From: Lepidurus packardi
Taxonomy: Eukaryota > Arthropoda > Branchiopoda > Notostraca > Triopsidae
Length of the DNA: 64,000 bases
Direction of reading: 5' to 3'
Assembly (NCBI GenBank): GCA_023053545.1
Contig: JAKZAN010000003.1
Coordinates: 281,501-345,500, forward strand
Below the pieces are notes generated by a model, which searched no databases, was not told the DNA's origin, and worked only from the letters and a program-made list of their open reading frames with translations. The position numbers were made by a program, and so were the translations under genes. Positions 50,320-62,690 of this stretch are shown one piece after another. The stretch's first letter is position 1. Each line of letters opens with the position of its first letter.

Positions 50320-53300
50320 GAAACAGCCTCCTGGTGTAAGAGGGCCTCGTGCCGTACTTACCCCCTTCGGTTGGTGCGTAAAGGGACCAGTCGACCGCAG
50401 CGACCCTACTGAAACTAACTTGAGACAAGTTATGAAGGTGTCGCTTACTAACCTGGACGAAAGCGTAAAAAACTTCTGGACGACAGAATCGCTTGGTGTC
50501 CAGCCCCCAACGCGGAAGCTCTTATCCGAAGACGATGCAAAGGCGCTAAAGACGTTGGAAGACACTGTGCGTCTCGTTGATGACCGATACGAGGCCGGAT
50601 TGCTGTGGTGCTCCCCGACCGTGAGTCTGCCCGATAGAGAATGCGACAAAATGCGACTTTACGCCGATTCTTCGCGTTGGAACGGAAACTAAACTCCACC
50701 CAGAGCTGGCGACGTCGTACGCGAAGACAGTGAAGGGCTATTTGGCAGACGGTCACACACGCAAAGTCCAGCCAACGGAGTTAGGCATACCATCCCCACG
50801 CACGTGGTATCTCCCACACCACGCCGTGACCAACCCCATGAAACCGGGTAAGGTCAGGGTGGTGTTCGACGCCGCAGCTGAGACGGGTGGTGTATCCCTT
50901 AACTATGTTCTGTTAGCTGGACCCGACTTGTTAAACAACCTATTGGGTGTTCTCTTACGTTTTAGAGAGTACCCGGTGGCTGTCTCCGCGGACATCAAGT
51001 CCATGTTCCACCAAGTAAGAGTTATCTCACGCGACCGACCCGCTCTCCGTTTTTTCTGGAGACCTCCTGGCAGCAACATTCCTCCGCAGACCTACGAGAT
51101 GACGGTTCAAATCTTCGGAGCCAAGTCCTCGCCGACTGTATGGAACTACGTGTTGCGGAAGACTGCCAAGGACCGAGCGAATACTTACCCTGACATTCCA
51201 CCGCGAGTTGAAAGAAACTTCTATGTCGACGATTACCTGGACTCCCTGCCTTCTGAGCAAGAAGCCGTTCGTATCTGCCGTCAATTGAAGGAAGTACTTA
51301 TTCGCGGCGGATTCCCGTTAACTAAGTGGAAATCTTCGTCGCGCACCGTACTGGCTTCTCTCCCTGCCGAAGATCGAGTGGATCCACAAATGAATTTGGA
51401 TTTGGATCACCTTCCCGTAGAACGAACCTTAGGGGTCTGGTGGGACGCTGAAACTGATGAATTCACTTTTCGCGTGAAGCAAAAACCAGTGAGACCGACC
51501 AAGAGAGAATTGCTCAGAATTATTGCCAGCGTTTTCGATCCGATCGGGTTCCTCATTCCAGTGACTTTAACTGCTAAGGCTCTGTTGCAAGAGCTGTGGA
51601 GGTTAGAGATACAATGGGATGACGAGATTCGTGAAAGCATTGCACAGCGTTGGAACACCTGGCTATCCAATCTACAAAAGCTTGAAGCCGTAGCAATTAC
51701 GAGATGCCTGCAGCCTTTCGCCGAGCCTTCTTCCATCCAATTCCACGTATTCGCGGACGCGTCGGAACTCGCCTTCGGGGCTGTTGCTTACCTGCGTGTC
51801 TCCGATGGAACAGGCATAGTGGTCAACTTCATCACGGCAAAATCACGCGTGGCTCCCTTAAAGCAATTGACCATTCCCCGTCTAGAACTCCAGGGAGCCT
51901 TGTTGGCAGCGAGAATTGCACTCACGATTTCCGTCGAACTCCGACTCAAGATTGGCCAGACTATCCTTTGGACAGACTCGTCTACCGTTTTAAAATGGAT
52001 TAGATAAAAAACTTACAGATTCAAAACGTTTGTCGCCAACAGGATTGCCGAAATAGGAGATCTAACCGAAACCTATCAATGGAGGCACGTGCCCGGAAAA
52101 CTAAACCCGGCTGACGATTGTTCTAGAGGCCTAGACGCATCGTCAATGATCCTGCCAAATCGATGGCTCAACGGGCCGGCCTTCCTGAAGCAGCCGTCCT
52201 CCCAATGGCCCGCAGAGCTCGTGGAAGACAAAGTTGACGAAACCGATCTGGAAACTTTGCCACCCTTGGTTGCGAGCGTCACGTCACTAGAAGAAAGACC
52301 GCTCGATCCGTTGCTGAGCACGTCGAACTTGCACCGCATAAAACGAATTCTGGCGTGGATCCTTCGTTTCATAAAGAACACGCGTCCTTCCAAATTTGCA
52401 GTTCAGCGCGGACAGCTCATTGTTCCTGAAATTCGTAACGCACTTTTGGAATTCATCAAATTAGAACAGGAGCGTTGTTTCCTGTCCGAGTTTGCAACCC
52501 TGCGCGCCAATCGTCCGTTACCGCGTACCTCGAAGCTCTTGAAGCTAACGCCTTTTCTGGATGAGAAAGGCCTCCTACGAGTGGGCGGAAGAATCCAGCA
52601 TGCGGATATTCCCTCAGATGCGAAGCACCCGATTTTACTTAGTCCCGATAGTCTTTTGACCACTCTGATCATTCGAAGCACTCATGAACGACTATCACAT
52701 GGGTCCGCTGAGCGTACTCTTGCTGAGTTGCGCCTCCAATATTGGGTTACAAGTGGCCGATCATCCGTCAACCGAGTTGTAAACAACTGTTTTGCCTGCA
52801 AACGTTACCGAGCAAAACCAAATTTCCCCTTGATGGCCGCTTTACCTCAACAACGCCTGGAGGCTTTCAGCCCCCCATTCTCGAACGTCGGCGTGGATTA
52901 TTTTGGTCCATTTATGGTAGTAATCCACCGGAGAATCCACAAACGGTATGTTTGTCTTTTCACTTGTTTAGTCACGCGTGCGGTCCACTTGGAAGTGGCA
53001 CACACATTGGACACAGACTCCTTCCTAATGGCTTTCCGGCGCTTCGTTGGCCGCCGCGGAACACCGTCGCATGTCTACAGTGACAACGGGACCAATTTAA
53101 GCTCCGGGGAAAGGGAAATACGGCAATGTTTGAAAATGTGAAATGCAAACCGAATAAACGACGAATTAGCTCGACGAGAAGTCACGTGGCATTTCTCCCC
53201 TCCTGCATCGCCCCATTTCGGCGGGGTGTGGGAAAGCCTCGTGAAATCAACTAAAGTCGCCCTTAGACACACCCTGCGAAATCAATCTGTCACCGATGAA

Positions 53301-53756
53301 GTCCTTGCCACTGTTATGGTTGAAGTAGAAGCCTTACTGAATGGGAGACCGCTGACGCATATTAGTGTCAATCCAGAGGACCCGGAGCCACTAACCCCGA
53401 ATCACTTCCTCCTAGGCCGAGCAAACCCGAACTTTCCTATTGACGTTGGGACCGAAATAGATCTAAACGCGCGTAAACGCTGGAGGACTGCTCAGGCGAT
53501 TACCGAGAAGTTTTGGGCAAGATGGCTACGCGAATACGTTCCGTCGGTCATTGAGCGCCGGAAATGGTTAAGACCTAACCGAAATCTTCAATCTGATGAC
53601 GTGGTCCTTTTAATCGAGGAAAATACTCCGAGAGGCCTCTGGCCTCTCGCCCGTATTATCGACGTCTACCCCGGACCCGACGGCATCGTTCGGACAGCTT
53701 TGATCAAAACCAAGAACGGCGAATATGTCCGACGACCGCTAAACTCTGTCTGTTAG
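50276..53756 (+). pseudogene. pol: BEL 1 Pol (RT-RNase H-integrase), broken
   Basis: RT from 50730: RTWYLPHHAV, KVRVVFDAAAE, VSADIKSMFHQV and the catalytic ERNFYVDDYLDS (about 51215-51250), intact. RNase H/Peptidase_A17 region: FHVFADASELAFGAVAYL, IPRLELQGALLAARIAL, ILWTDSSTVLKWIR, then TAA at 52005. Integrase: zinc region with CFACKRYRAKPNFPLMA, NVGVDYFGPF (first D), VYSDNGTNLS (second D), a stop at 53139, then HFGGVWESLVK (E) and the C-terminal domain ending RPLNSVC at 53756. About three frame breaks are seen; otherwise well conserved. Confidence 0.9.
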
Positions 53757-53808
53757 AGCTTGCGGAGCCAAGGGTTTGAGTGTTTACTTGCGTAAACAGA
53801 GCCGGCTA

Positions 53809-54125
53809 TGTTCCGGATGAAAGTATCCGGAAGGTTTGCCAACGCTGGCTTATCCCGTGGGACATTGCGACCTCGACCGCTGACTATTAACCCTTTTAGG
53901 AATTTGACGTTTGCTTACGCCTTCGACGTTTTTTCTACGAATCGACTTGGCACTATGCTTTACCTTTCACCTTTTCTTTCCCTTGGACAGGACAGTCGGA
54001 GAACAGACGTGACGAAAGACAGATATAGAAAAGACTAAGTTGTACGTGGCTTTTTGTTCGAATAAAGAAACCTTTCCTTTACACATGTGTTGTGTTCGTC
54101 ATTTAAAACAAGCACATTTGTAACA
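53809..54125 (+). repeat. 3' LTR of BEL 1
   Basis: Begins TGTTCCGGATGAAAG after GAGCCGGCTA. It contains AATAAAG at 54061 as a likely poly-A signal and ends near TTTGTAACA, followed by CACAC. The end is set from the target duplication, since the 5' copy is truncated. Confidence 0.75.
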
Positions 54126-54764
54126 CACACACTTCTTGAATTCCTGAAAGAAGAACTCAAGACCAAAGAAAAGACGCAGCTCTCGAAGAAAATTCTCAAC
54201 CAAGCTCAGGAAAATTCGAAGACAGATCCTGAAGGTCACATTTCCAGAGATTGCAAAGAAAACGTAACGTGCTCCGTACCCAAAGGGATACACAACACGT
54301 TGTTGCATAAGACTCCCAAGGCTACCACTATGGCAGCTTCAAGCGCCGTAAGCTCTAACCAAGGCGAAGTCTTTTTTCGAACAGCCCAGGCAAATTTGGA
54401 GTACGACGATGGCCGCATCCAGAAAGTAAGAATACTTTTCGACAGTGGATCGGATCGTACCTGGATAAGGACGAAATTAACGAAGGGTCAAAAAGTCGTT
54501 GAAACTGAATCTTTGCGTGTCAGTGGCTTTGGAAGAAAGTCGAACCACCCGAACCGCCGCAAGATCTACAGGATCAAATTAAGCAACAATAACAGAAAGA
54601 CAAGTTTCCTTATGGGTTTGGATTTGTTGTCTCCGGAATGTTTTTGGCGCGCTCCACTTTCAACCAAATTTCCGTGTGTCATCTGTGACGTTAACCCCCT
54701 TTTTTATACCCCACGTATGGGGAATTTAGTGTGGTTTCAAGTGTTACAAGTTTCAAAACAATAG
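54126..54764 (+). pseudogene. Older BEL element: Gag C-terminus and protease, right part
   Basis: Continues the Gag from 48396 (LLEFLKEELKTKEKTQL). Then comes a shortened knuckle remnant (HISRDCKENVTCSVPKG) and a protease-like domain with ILFDSGSDRTWI (intact D-S-G) and SFLMGLDLLSPECFWR. Most of the zinc-knuckle part is deleted. No RT follows; the sequence passes to another element near 54720. Confidence 0.82.
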
Positions 54765-55059
54765 TGGCTGATTAAAGGTCATTTTCATTAAAAAATTGGT
54801 CCTCCATGGCTTGCGCGGCGACCAGGTCACCTGTGAACTCGCCCAGCCGTGGGGGAACCCAAAACTTTCACGATGTTACAAGTGAACTTGACCCAAACGA
54901 TCCAAATGTTCTTTGTTGTGCAACCTGTACTACTACATTACTAAAATATACAAACAAACAAATATACAAACTCAGACATGGGAATCCAGTTCTTAGCGAC
55001 CAACGTCGCTAGAACTGCAGAACACAACGGCAGAACTGTGTCAACGCTGCCCCCACGTC
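54765..55059. other. Unassigned stretch at Gypsy 3 left end
   Basis: No gene recognised. It may be the remnant LTR/UTR of the following Gypsy element, but no paired repeat is in the window. Confidence 0.3.
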
Positions 55060-56332
55060 ATGTCAGAGGGAGACATTATTCCCTACCTCATTCGGGGATT
55101 AGCTTGCACCCAGTACATCCCGGCCCTACTAGTGAACCCGCCTTCCACCGTCGGGACATTTATTGACACCATCCAAAGACTGACGAGCATGATGGGTTCA
55201 TCAGCACCAGGGACGTTGGTTACGGAATCGAGCGCACTGGGTGTGCCGGCCTCTGATCCCGTTAGTGAACTAACGTCTGCCATGAAGCAGTTGACTATCC
55301 AGCTCAGTGGTAACACCATTCCTAGAAGAGTTGCTGGCCAGGGGATAAACGGCGCGCCGGTAGAAGCGAGATCAGCGGAGCCTCGGAAACCGCCTGACCA
55401 GATTCAATGCTACGGGTGTAAGGCCCTGGGCCACTTCCGACGCGATTGCCCTAGCAACCCTCCCAGGAACTCGGGAAACGGGCAAGCCGCTCCGAAGGGG
55501 CAAGGGAGGCTGTAATCTTCCAAGTCCCTGACGGAAAGGTACACTTACCTACCCTGCAAACCCGGGTCGAGGGGGTGGGCTGGGTGGAGGCGTTGGTGGA
55601 TTGTGGCGCCCTCGGCAGCCAAATTAGGAAGGGTGATTTGGGTTCCCTACAGCGTTCAGTAGATACAGATGATTGTTCCTTTTTTCAGTGTGCAGATGGT
55701 CACCTCTCGTCTACGCTGGGTTCTGTATCTCTGATGGTGGAAGTACTCGGTCGGGTTGTGGTATTACCCCGAGTTTCCGTGGTGGAGGAAGCGCCTTTCG
55801 CACTCATCCTTGGTTGAGATTGGTTCCGGGCTACTGAAGCGACCGTACGAGTACGTAACGGATGTACGAGGTCGAATTGCCAGAACGAAATAAGCCACCG
55901 GGTCCTAACGTCGCAGCCGCTGTGGAGACTATGGCGGATGGGGACGACTTCCAAGGAATTGAAGTCTGCAGTCACCAGAAACCTCCAGAGTTGCTTTCTC
56001 AGCAAAGCACCAATGTCCCAGCAGGGACGCTACGGTTCGTCGCCGCGAGTTGCGTGGGAATTGGGCACTCCACCCTGCGGTTGGAGACTAAGCTGAATGC
56101 TAACCCGAGCTGTGAGTGGGCTACTCCCAACTGCTTAGTGATGCCTGAGAACGGTGTGGTTCATGTCCCTGTCCTCAATTTCGGAGACGAACTAATTCGG
56201 TTGGTGAAAGGGGAGGCACTTGCTCAGGGGTATGCCGTAGACGATTCATCACCTCCTTGCCTTCCACGTTCTACCTTTGTTGGGAACATTATGGTGCATC
56301 GATCGGGAACTCATCGAAACCGTAAGTCATAA
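55060..56332 (+). pseudogene. Gypsy family 3 Gag C-terminus and protease/linker, broken
   Basis: Gag remnant MSEGDIIPYLIRGLACTQYI, one CCHC knuckle CYGCKALGHFRRDC (55408-55449), stop at 55515. Protease-like part: VEALVDCGALGSQIRKGD, where the active triad reads D-C-G, then FALILG with TGA at 55816. A linker frame runs to 56332 (VPAGTLRFVAASCVG ... HVPVLNFGDELIRL). The Gag N-terminus is missing. RT of the same element apparently resumes beyond the BEL 2 insertion. Confidence 0.78.
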
Positions 56333-56360
56333 TTTTGGATAATTTGGTTGTGGTATCAGC

Positions 56361-57911
56361 ATGTCACAAAGACGTGAAGCCGTAGCGGCAGCCGCCGTAC
56401 AAGAAGACGATAACAACGATCAAGAACTCACAGAAGCTGGTCGCTTACTTAAGCAATTGAGGTCAGAAAAGAAGAAAGAAGCCTTAGATTTAATTGAAGA
56501 AATCTCTGCGCACATCGTCAACCGCGGCAGTAGAAGTGCGTTAGCAGTGCAACGCAAACAACTCGCGTCGTGTCTAAATGAATGCGCCGAATTGAACGCA
56601 AGATTCATTGCCACACGCAAGCTTGAAGACGTACAGAAGAAGACCATAGAAAAATATTACACGTTTATCGAAAAGGAAGTTTTTGCATGTTACGTTAATA
56701 TCGAAAACTACCTGCTCTCACGGGTCGGAGAGCCACCTTCGTCTGTTGCGTCTCACCCGCCTTCGTCAATTGCAAGCAAATCTCACCGTTCAGAATCGAG
56801 AGGCGGTACATCTAATGCACGGCTAAAGGAAACTCGGTTGCGTCTCGCGTCCGCCGAGTCGGAACTTAGGCAGATAGAAGCCGCAGTTGAAGCTGAAGCG
56901 GAAAGCAAACAAAGAATTAAAGAAGCAGAAGCAAGACTTGAAGAATTAAAGCAAAACTTGGCGATTACTAAACAACGACGCTTGCGAGAGATGGAAATCG
57001 AGAGACTTCGTCAAGAAGCAGACATCTTACAAGAAGAATCCGAAGAAGACGGAAGTCCTGTTAGGTCCCGAGTTCGAAGTTGTCGTAATACTCGACGAAT
57101 TGAGCCCGCAATCGACTACCACGGATTGAAAATGCAAAACGGAGTTCCAGATTGGTTACCGCGAACACCAATAAATCTTCCCACTACACCTGTTGAAAGG
57201 GAAATCAAGAATACTCCAGATGCATGGCTATTTGAAGACAAACCAACGGTTACGGCCGAAAATAGACCGCAAGAAAATGTCAAACATTTGGCAGAAATTA
57301 AACTTCAATCTTTCACTGGCAATCCGAAAGACTGGCCCATGTTTATCGGCAATTTTAAGAGTCGAGTTCACGACGCATTACGCGATGATGCACAACGTAT
57401 AACGTATCTCCTCGAGTTGTTGGCTCCCACTGTAAGGAACACCATCGCTCAGTATTTGCAAAGCCCTGTCACGTATATGCACGCCCTGCGTGAACTACAG
57501 AAATTGTATGGAAACCCAATGGCGGTATCTGAAGCATACGTCGAAGACCCGTTGAAAATAAAACCTGTAAAGGATCATGACTTCCAGTCGCTAAGAAAAT
57601 ATTACGCTGACCTTAATGGAACGATAGCTACTCTTCAAGCCTCAAGATACGAACAGGACCTGTACTCTCCATCCTTGCTGAGAAACGTTCGAGACAAGCT
57701 TCCACGTAGAATTAAACATATGTGGGGTCAAGAATCAATTAAGCTGCAACGACTTCCGACCTTACTCGATTTTGCTGCCTGGTTAAATGATTTCATCATG
57801 GGAGAAGCTACCGTACAGCCTTTTTCTGAAATTGAACATAAGCCTATCGAGGAATCCCATTCGGATCGCAGTAGACTAAACCATAGAAAGAGCGCGTTCC
57901 AACTGTCTTGA
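56361..57911 (+). pseudogene. gag: BEL 2 Gag
   Basis: 516 residues from ATG 56361 (MSQRREAVAAAAV). Coiled-coil regions at about residues 150-235 (LRQIEAAVEAEAESKQRIKE, REMEIERLRQEADI). DUF1759-like Gag from residue ~305 (KLQSFTGNPKDWPMFIGNFK) to LLDFAAWLNDF. It stops with TGA at 57909, while the zinc-knuckle part follows in another frame without a gap. This could be a simple mutation or an element-specific frameshift. The Gag body itself is intact. Confidence 0.88.
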
Positions 57912-58864
57912 CGACCTCGATCGTTCAGAGTGGAAGAAAGATTGACCCATGCACCCTATGCAAAGAAGAACACCGCTTATACAACTGTCCTAAATTTAAG
58001 TCTCTTCAACTGAAAGACAGAGTAACGGCTGTACAAAAAGACAAAAAATGCTTCAACTGCTTGATTGCTGGTCATATGGCCAAGGAGTGTCGTCGTAAAG
58101 ATGTGTGTGGAATAGGGAAATGCAAGCGGAAACATCATGCTTTGCTACATGATCCTACGCGTTATGAAAGAGACAACCGAAACCCTACCACTTCAAGCGA
58201 TGATAGTGAAAATACAGGATTCTCTGCTGGCCACATTGGAACCATGACTAGAGCCTCATCTGGTCAAGGAACTTTACTGTCGGTGATCCCAATTAAAATA
58301 ATCGCGAGTGGCAAAACTATCGAAACTTTTGCCCTCCTCGATAACGGAAGCGAAGTGTCGCTTATCACTGAAGATATGTCCGAAAGGATCGGTTTGAAAG
58401 GACCTACGAAAATGGCCCGCTTTGGAACCTTTCATGGTAAAGACCCCTTATTCAAGAGCAGAACAGTAGATTTTAAGATTGGCAGCTGCACGAATGGTGA
58501 AGTAATGGAGATGAAGAACGTTTCGACTGTTCCCCGCATCCACCTTACCGATCGGTGCATCAATTGGCCTCAAAAAAAGAAAAGATGGAAATACTTAAAA
58601 GATTTGACAATTCCAAGTATCAACACCAGCAAAGTTACGGTTTTGATTGGAGCAGACATCCCACAAGCACACGAGCAACTCAAAACTCGTAAACCGCCTG
58701 CAGGTACCAATGGACCATGGGCAGTACTGACTCCATTTGGATGGTGTGCTATTGGGCAAATACCATATCATCCAGCCCATGAAGAAAATCATTCAGTAAA
58801 TCTAATTAGCATCGTATCCGACTGGATGAACTGGTTAGTAACTTCTGGAAGACGGATGCGTTAG
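57908..58864 (+). pseudogene. BEL 2 Gag knuckles and protease
   Basis: Motifs CTLCKEEHRLYNC and CFNCLIAGHMAKEC, then CGIGKCKRKHHALLH. The protease-like domain has ALLDNGSEVSLI (58331-58366): the expected D-S/T-G triad reads D-N-G, likely inactive. VTVLIGADIPQAHE and GPWAVLTPFGWC follow, then a stop at 58864. Confidence 0.85.
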
Positions 58865-58917
58865 GAATTGACCAAACAAAGATCCCTGCCAGCAAGGAAA
58901 TCGAAAGAGCAAATTAT

Positions 58918-61900
58918 TTGTTAAGAGCCACTACTCTCAACGTGGGCAATCGCTACCAAAGCGGCCTTCTGTGGAAGAAGTCAAACCCAGAGCTGCCGAA
59001 CAACAAAGCACTAGCCATTCAACGTTTCTTCTGTACAGAACGAAAGCTATTGAAAGATCATGAACTAGCTGAAAAATACGTAAAGGTTATCGACGAATAC
59101 ATTCAACTAGGTCATGCACGGAAAGTACCGATTGACCATCTAGAAGGCCCAAAGGGTAAAACGTGGTACCTTCCACACCACGCTGTACTCAATCCTCATA
59201 AACCCAACAAGGTCCGCGTCGTATTTGATGCCTCTGCGAAATATGCTGGCACAAGCCTTAACGAGAACCTTCTGAAGGGCCCTGACCTCCTTACTAATTT
59301 ACTAGGCGTTCTTTTACGCTTCCGAAGAAACCCGGTCCCAATTTCGGCCGACATCGAAAAAATGTACCATCAAGTACTGGTTACCGAAGACGACCGGTCA
59401 GCCTTTCGCTTTATATGGAGAAGACCCGGAAGCGGTGTGACACCAGAAACGTACGAAATGCAAGTTCATGTATTTGGTGCGGTATCCTCACCTTCCATAT
59501 GCCTGAATGCTTTGTGCAAGACTGCAACGGACAACAAAGATGAATTTCCGGAAATCGCAAAGAAAATCAAAACCAATTTTTATGTTGACAACTATTTAGA
59601 TTCGGTGGACAGCGAACAAGAAGCAATCAAGACCTCATTGGAACTTATGCATGTATTGCAGCGTGGGGGCTTTCGATTAACAAAATGGATGTCGTCGTCA
59701 CGCAAGGTTTTGAACGCAATTCCAGTTCCTGAGAGAAATGATCCTGTGCTCAACTTAGATTTAGACAAGCTTCCAAGCGAAAGAACACTTGGCATTTTGT
59801 GGAATTGTGAATTAGACACCTTCCACTTCAATTTCAAAACCCCTCAAGAAGTAACCACCAAGAGAGAAATCCTGAGCTTAGTTTCAACCGTCTACGATCC
59901 CCTTGGATTTCTCAGCCCTTTCGTGCTCACTGCAAAAATCCTTCTCCAGGATATTTGGCGAGCGGGCATAGATTGGGACGAACCACTCCTCCCTCACATC
60001 CTCAACCGCTGGCAAAAATGGGCCGGCGAGCTCTTTACACTTTCAAAATTAGAAATACCTCGGTGCTTCCGATCACCTTCACCCCCTACACACTCTCAAC
60101 TGCATGTTTTCACGGATGCTTCACAGCGTGGCTTTGGCGCCGTTGCCTATATCCGTCACACGTATCCAGACCAGGCACCAAGCGTGGCGTTCATAATGGC
60201 CAAAACAAGGGTATCCCCCCTGAAACCTGTCTCGATTCCCCGTTTAGAATTACAGGGCACAGTATTAGGACTTCGCTTAGCCCTTGCTTGCTGTAAAGAG
60301 TTAAATATGAACATTAAACATGTAGTATTCTGGACGGATTCCCAAACGGTTCTGAAGTGGATATACTCAACCACCTGTCGTTTCCAAGTTTTCGTCAGCA
60401 ACAGAATCGGAGAAATTTTGGAAACAACCTGCTCCATACAGTGGCATCATGTTACTGGAAAAGACAATCCCGCGGACGACTGTAGCCGTGGTTTAAATGC
60501 AAGCGAGATTACCTTAGGAGCTCGATGGCTCAGCGGTCCAAAATTTTTGAAGGAGCCTAATCTCAAACTGCAACCATTTAAGCCCGAAAAACCAGATCCA
60601 CCGTGTGAAACTGATCCAAAAATTATCTCAGAAAATTGGGTCGGCACCGTATCAATTAAAAAACTTCCCGTTTCAGAGTACATTCAAAAAGCACCAACTC
60701 TACTCAAAGCAAAACGCGTTGTCGCCACTGTGCTACGTTTCGTTGACGCCTGTAAGAAGGTCAAGATTTCATCTAGCATAACGCTTCTCTCAGAAGAAAT
60801 TGAAAACGCCTTTCACTTATGTCTCAAGATTACGCAAAGCGAATGTTTCGTTAAAGAAATCAAAGACTTATCCCAAGATAAACCCATAGTAAACAGCTCC
60901 AGATTAACTAAGTTAACCCCATTTATTGACGCAAGTGGCGTTCTGCGCGTCGGTGGGAGGCTTGGGAATTGCACGTTAGACCGTACAGCCAAACATCCTA
61001 TCCTTTTAGACAACAATCATCGACTAACAAGATTAATAATTGAAGACACGCACAAGAAAATCTTTCACGCGTCAGTTGAACGCACACTTCATGAAGTTAG
61101 AAGCCAATTTTGGGTTTTGAAGGGACGAGCAACGGTGGCTAAGGTACTTAACCAGTGCTTCATTTGTAGAAAACGCACAGCAAAGCCAGTAGCACCCTTA
61201 ATGGCACCACTTCCTGCTGCTCGTCTGACACCCTATCAACCACCATTTACATTTACCGGCATTGACTACTTCGGCCCAATGTACGTAACCGTAAAGCGAA
61301 GTACCGAGAAAAAATGGGGCTGTATATTTACTTGCCTCACCACACGAGCAGTCCACTTAGAACTCGCCCGATCGCTAGACACGGACTCATTTTTAATGTG
61401 CTTCCGACGGTTCACAAGTCGCAGACAAACCCCTAACAAGTGTTTTTCTGACAACGGAACTAATTTAACAAGTGGCGAGAAAGAATTGAAAGCCGGTATC
61501 CAAGCTTGGAACCAAGAAAAGATCGCTAACGCTCTAACTGCTAAAGGAATAAGTTGGCAGTTCTCCCCACCGTCTGCCCCTCATTTCGGAGGTGCATGGG
61601 AAAGTTTAATCAAATCTGCCAAAAGAGCTTTAAAGGCCGTGTTGGAAACCAAAGCACTAACGAAGAAATCCTCCAAACAGTCTTAGTCGAAGTCGAAGCT
61701 CTCTTAAATGGCCGACCCCTAACTCATGTCAGTGTCGAACCTAACGATCCACAACCTTTGACTCCAAATCATTTTCTGCTCGGAGGGGCGTATGCTAACA
61801 TCCCCCCTGACATTGTTGATCCGAATGAGAAACTATCAAGACGAAAATGGCGAGTTTCGCAAGCCATAATTAACCATTTTTGGAGGCGATGGCTCAAGGA

Positions 61901-62003
61901 ATACGTGCCAAATCTTATCGAACGCCGTAAATGGCTCAAGTCAAGACAAAACCTAAAAAAAGACGACATAGTCCTCATAGCGGATACAAATTCTCCTCGA
62001 TGA
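58918..62003 (+). pseudogene. pol: BEL 2 Pol (RT-RNase H-integrase) with altered RT active site
   Basis: A long 922-codon frame. RT: GKTWYLPHHAV, KVRVVFDASAK, PISADIEKMYHQV, then KTNFYVDNYLDS. The catalytic Y-V-D-D reads Y-V-D-N (AAC at 59590-59592), which should abolish polymerisation. RNase H: LHVFTDASQRGFGAVAYI, IPRLELQGTVLGLRLAL, VVFWTDSQTVLKW. Integrase: CFICRKRTAKPVAPLMAPL, FTGIDYFGPM, CFSDNGTNLTS, HFGGAWESLIK. A shift near 61640 moves the C-terminal domain (VEVEALLNGRPLTHVSV ... ERRKWLKSRQNL) to another frame, ending at 62003. Confidence 0.9.
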
Positions 62004-62174
62004 CATTGGCCCATGGGGAAAATAACCGAGACTCATCCTGGCAAAGACGGAATAGTTCGTGTAGCAACAGTCAAAACAAACTCCGGAGAAATGCTACGTC
62101 CAGTACACAAATTGTGCTTACTAGATATAGCTAACACAGAAGATGTTATCGCGGAGCAATAACAGGGCCGGCTA

Positions 62175-62690
62175 TGTTCCGGACGAAGCCGAAAGGGATT
62201 TTTTCTCAAGAGCTCCCTTTCCTATTGTCTCCTATTTTCCTATGAATACCCTTACTATAAGGGTATTACTATATATTTTGAGAATAAACCCGGAACTTGT
62301 AAATTAAGATTTAATATCCCATGTATGGTCCCTGTGGTGGTAAAATGCTCTGACATTGATTGTTGCCCAACAGTTAAATTTGGTAGCCTCTCAACCACGA
62401 ATCCTAAAATTCATTATTAGAAAGAATGAAATCCCCTGCACCCAGCCTGTAAGGACGGTTCATGCTTGACCTTACCATAAGCCAGTTCGTTCCTTCAATG
62501 TAAAATTTGATTGTTGTAACGGAAAGTGAGAGTTAGCATGAAAGAGAGTAGAACGTGACAATACATCAAATTATCAAATAAGATAAAGACTTGGCTTCTT
62601 TGTGTTCCAATTTTTCGTGGCAAAGAAGAGATTCCCTGTTCCGCAGTGTCATAAGCGCGTGGATAAGTCAAGACGGCATTGTTGGGAACA
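62175..62690 (+). repeat. 3' LTR region of BEL 2 (right end uncertain)
   Basis: Starts TGTTCCGGACGAAGC. It contains a hairpin AATACCCTTA/TAAGGGTATT near 62258-62280 and GAATAAACCC as a possible poly-A signal near 62281. The boundary with Gypsy 3 somewhere before 62690 is not fixed. Confidence 0.5.

Larger units (their letters stand above)
48397..54125 (+). mobile_element. BEL/Pao LTR retrotransposon 1, inserted in older BEL gag
   Basis: Starts and ends with LTR sequence TGTTCCGGATGAAAG (48397 and 53809). Flanked by CACAC on the left (48392-48396) and right (54126-54130). Removing it joins the outer Gag as SLHT-LLEFLKEE in frame. Gag C-terminus, protease, RT/RNase H and integrase are present. 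The 5' region is rearranged: the LTR is cut at 48535 and followed by an inverted gag segment. Confidence 0.88.
56333..62690 (+). mobile_element. BEL/Pao LTR retrotransposon 2, apparently nested in Gypsy family 3
   Basis: Near-complete gag-pol of BEL type, followed by LTR sequence starting TGTTCCGGACGAAGC at 62175, which is related to the BEL 1 LTR (both after GCCGGCTA). Gypsy 3 protein sequence lies on both sides, before 56332 and after about 62690. No 5' LTR was found, so exact ends and target duplication are unresolved. Confidence 0.75.
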
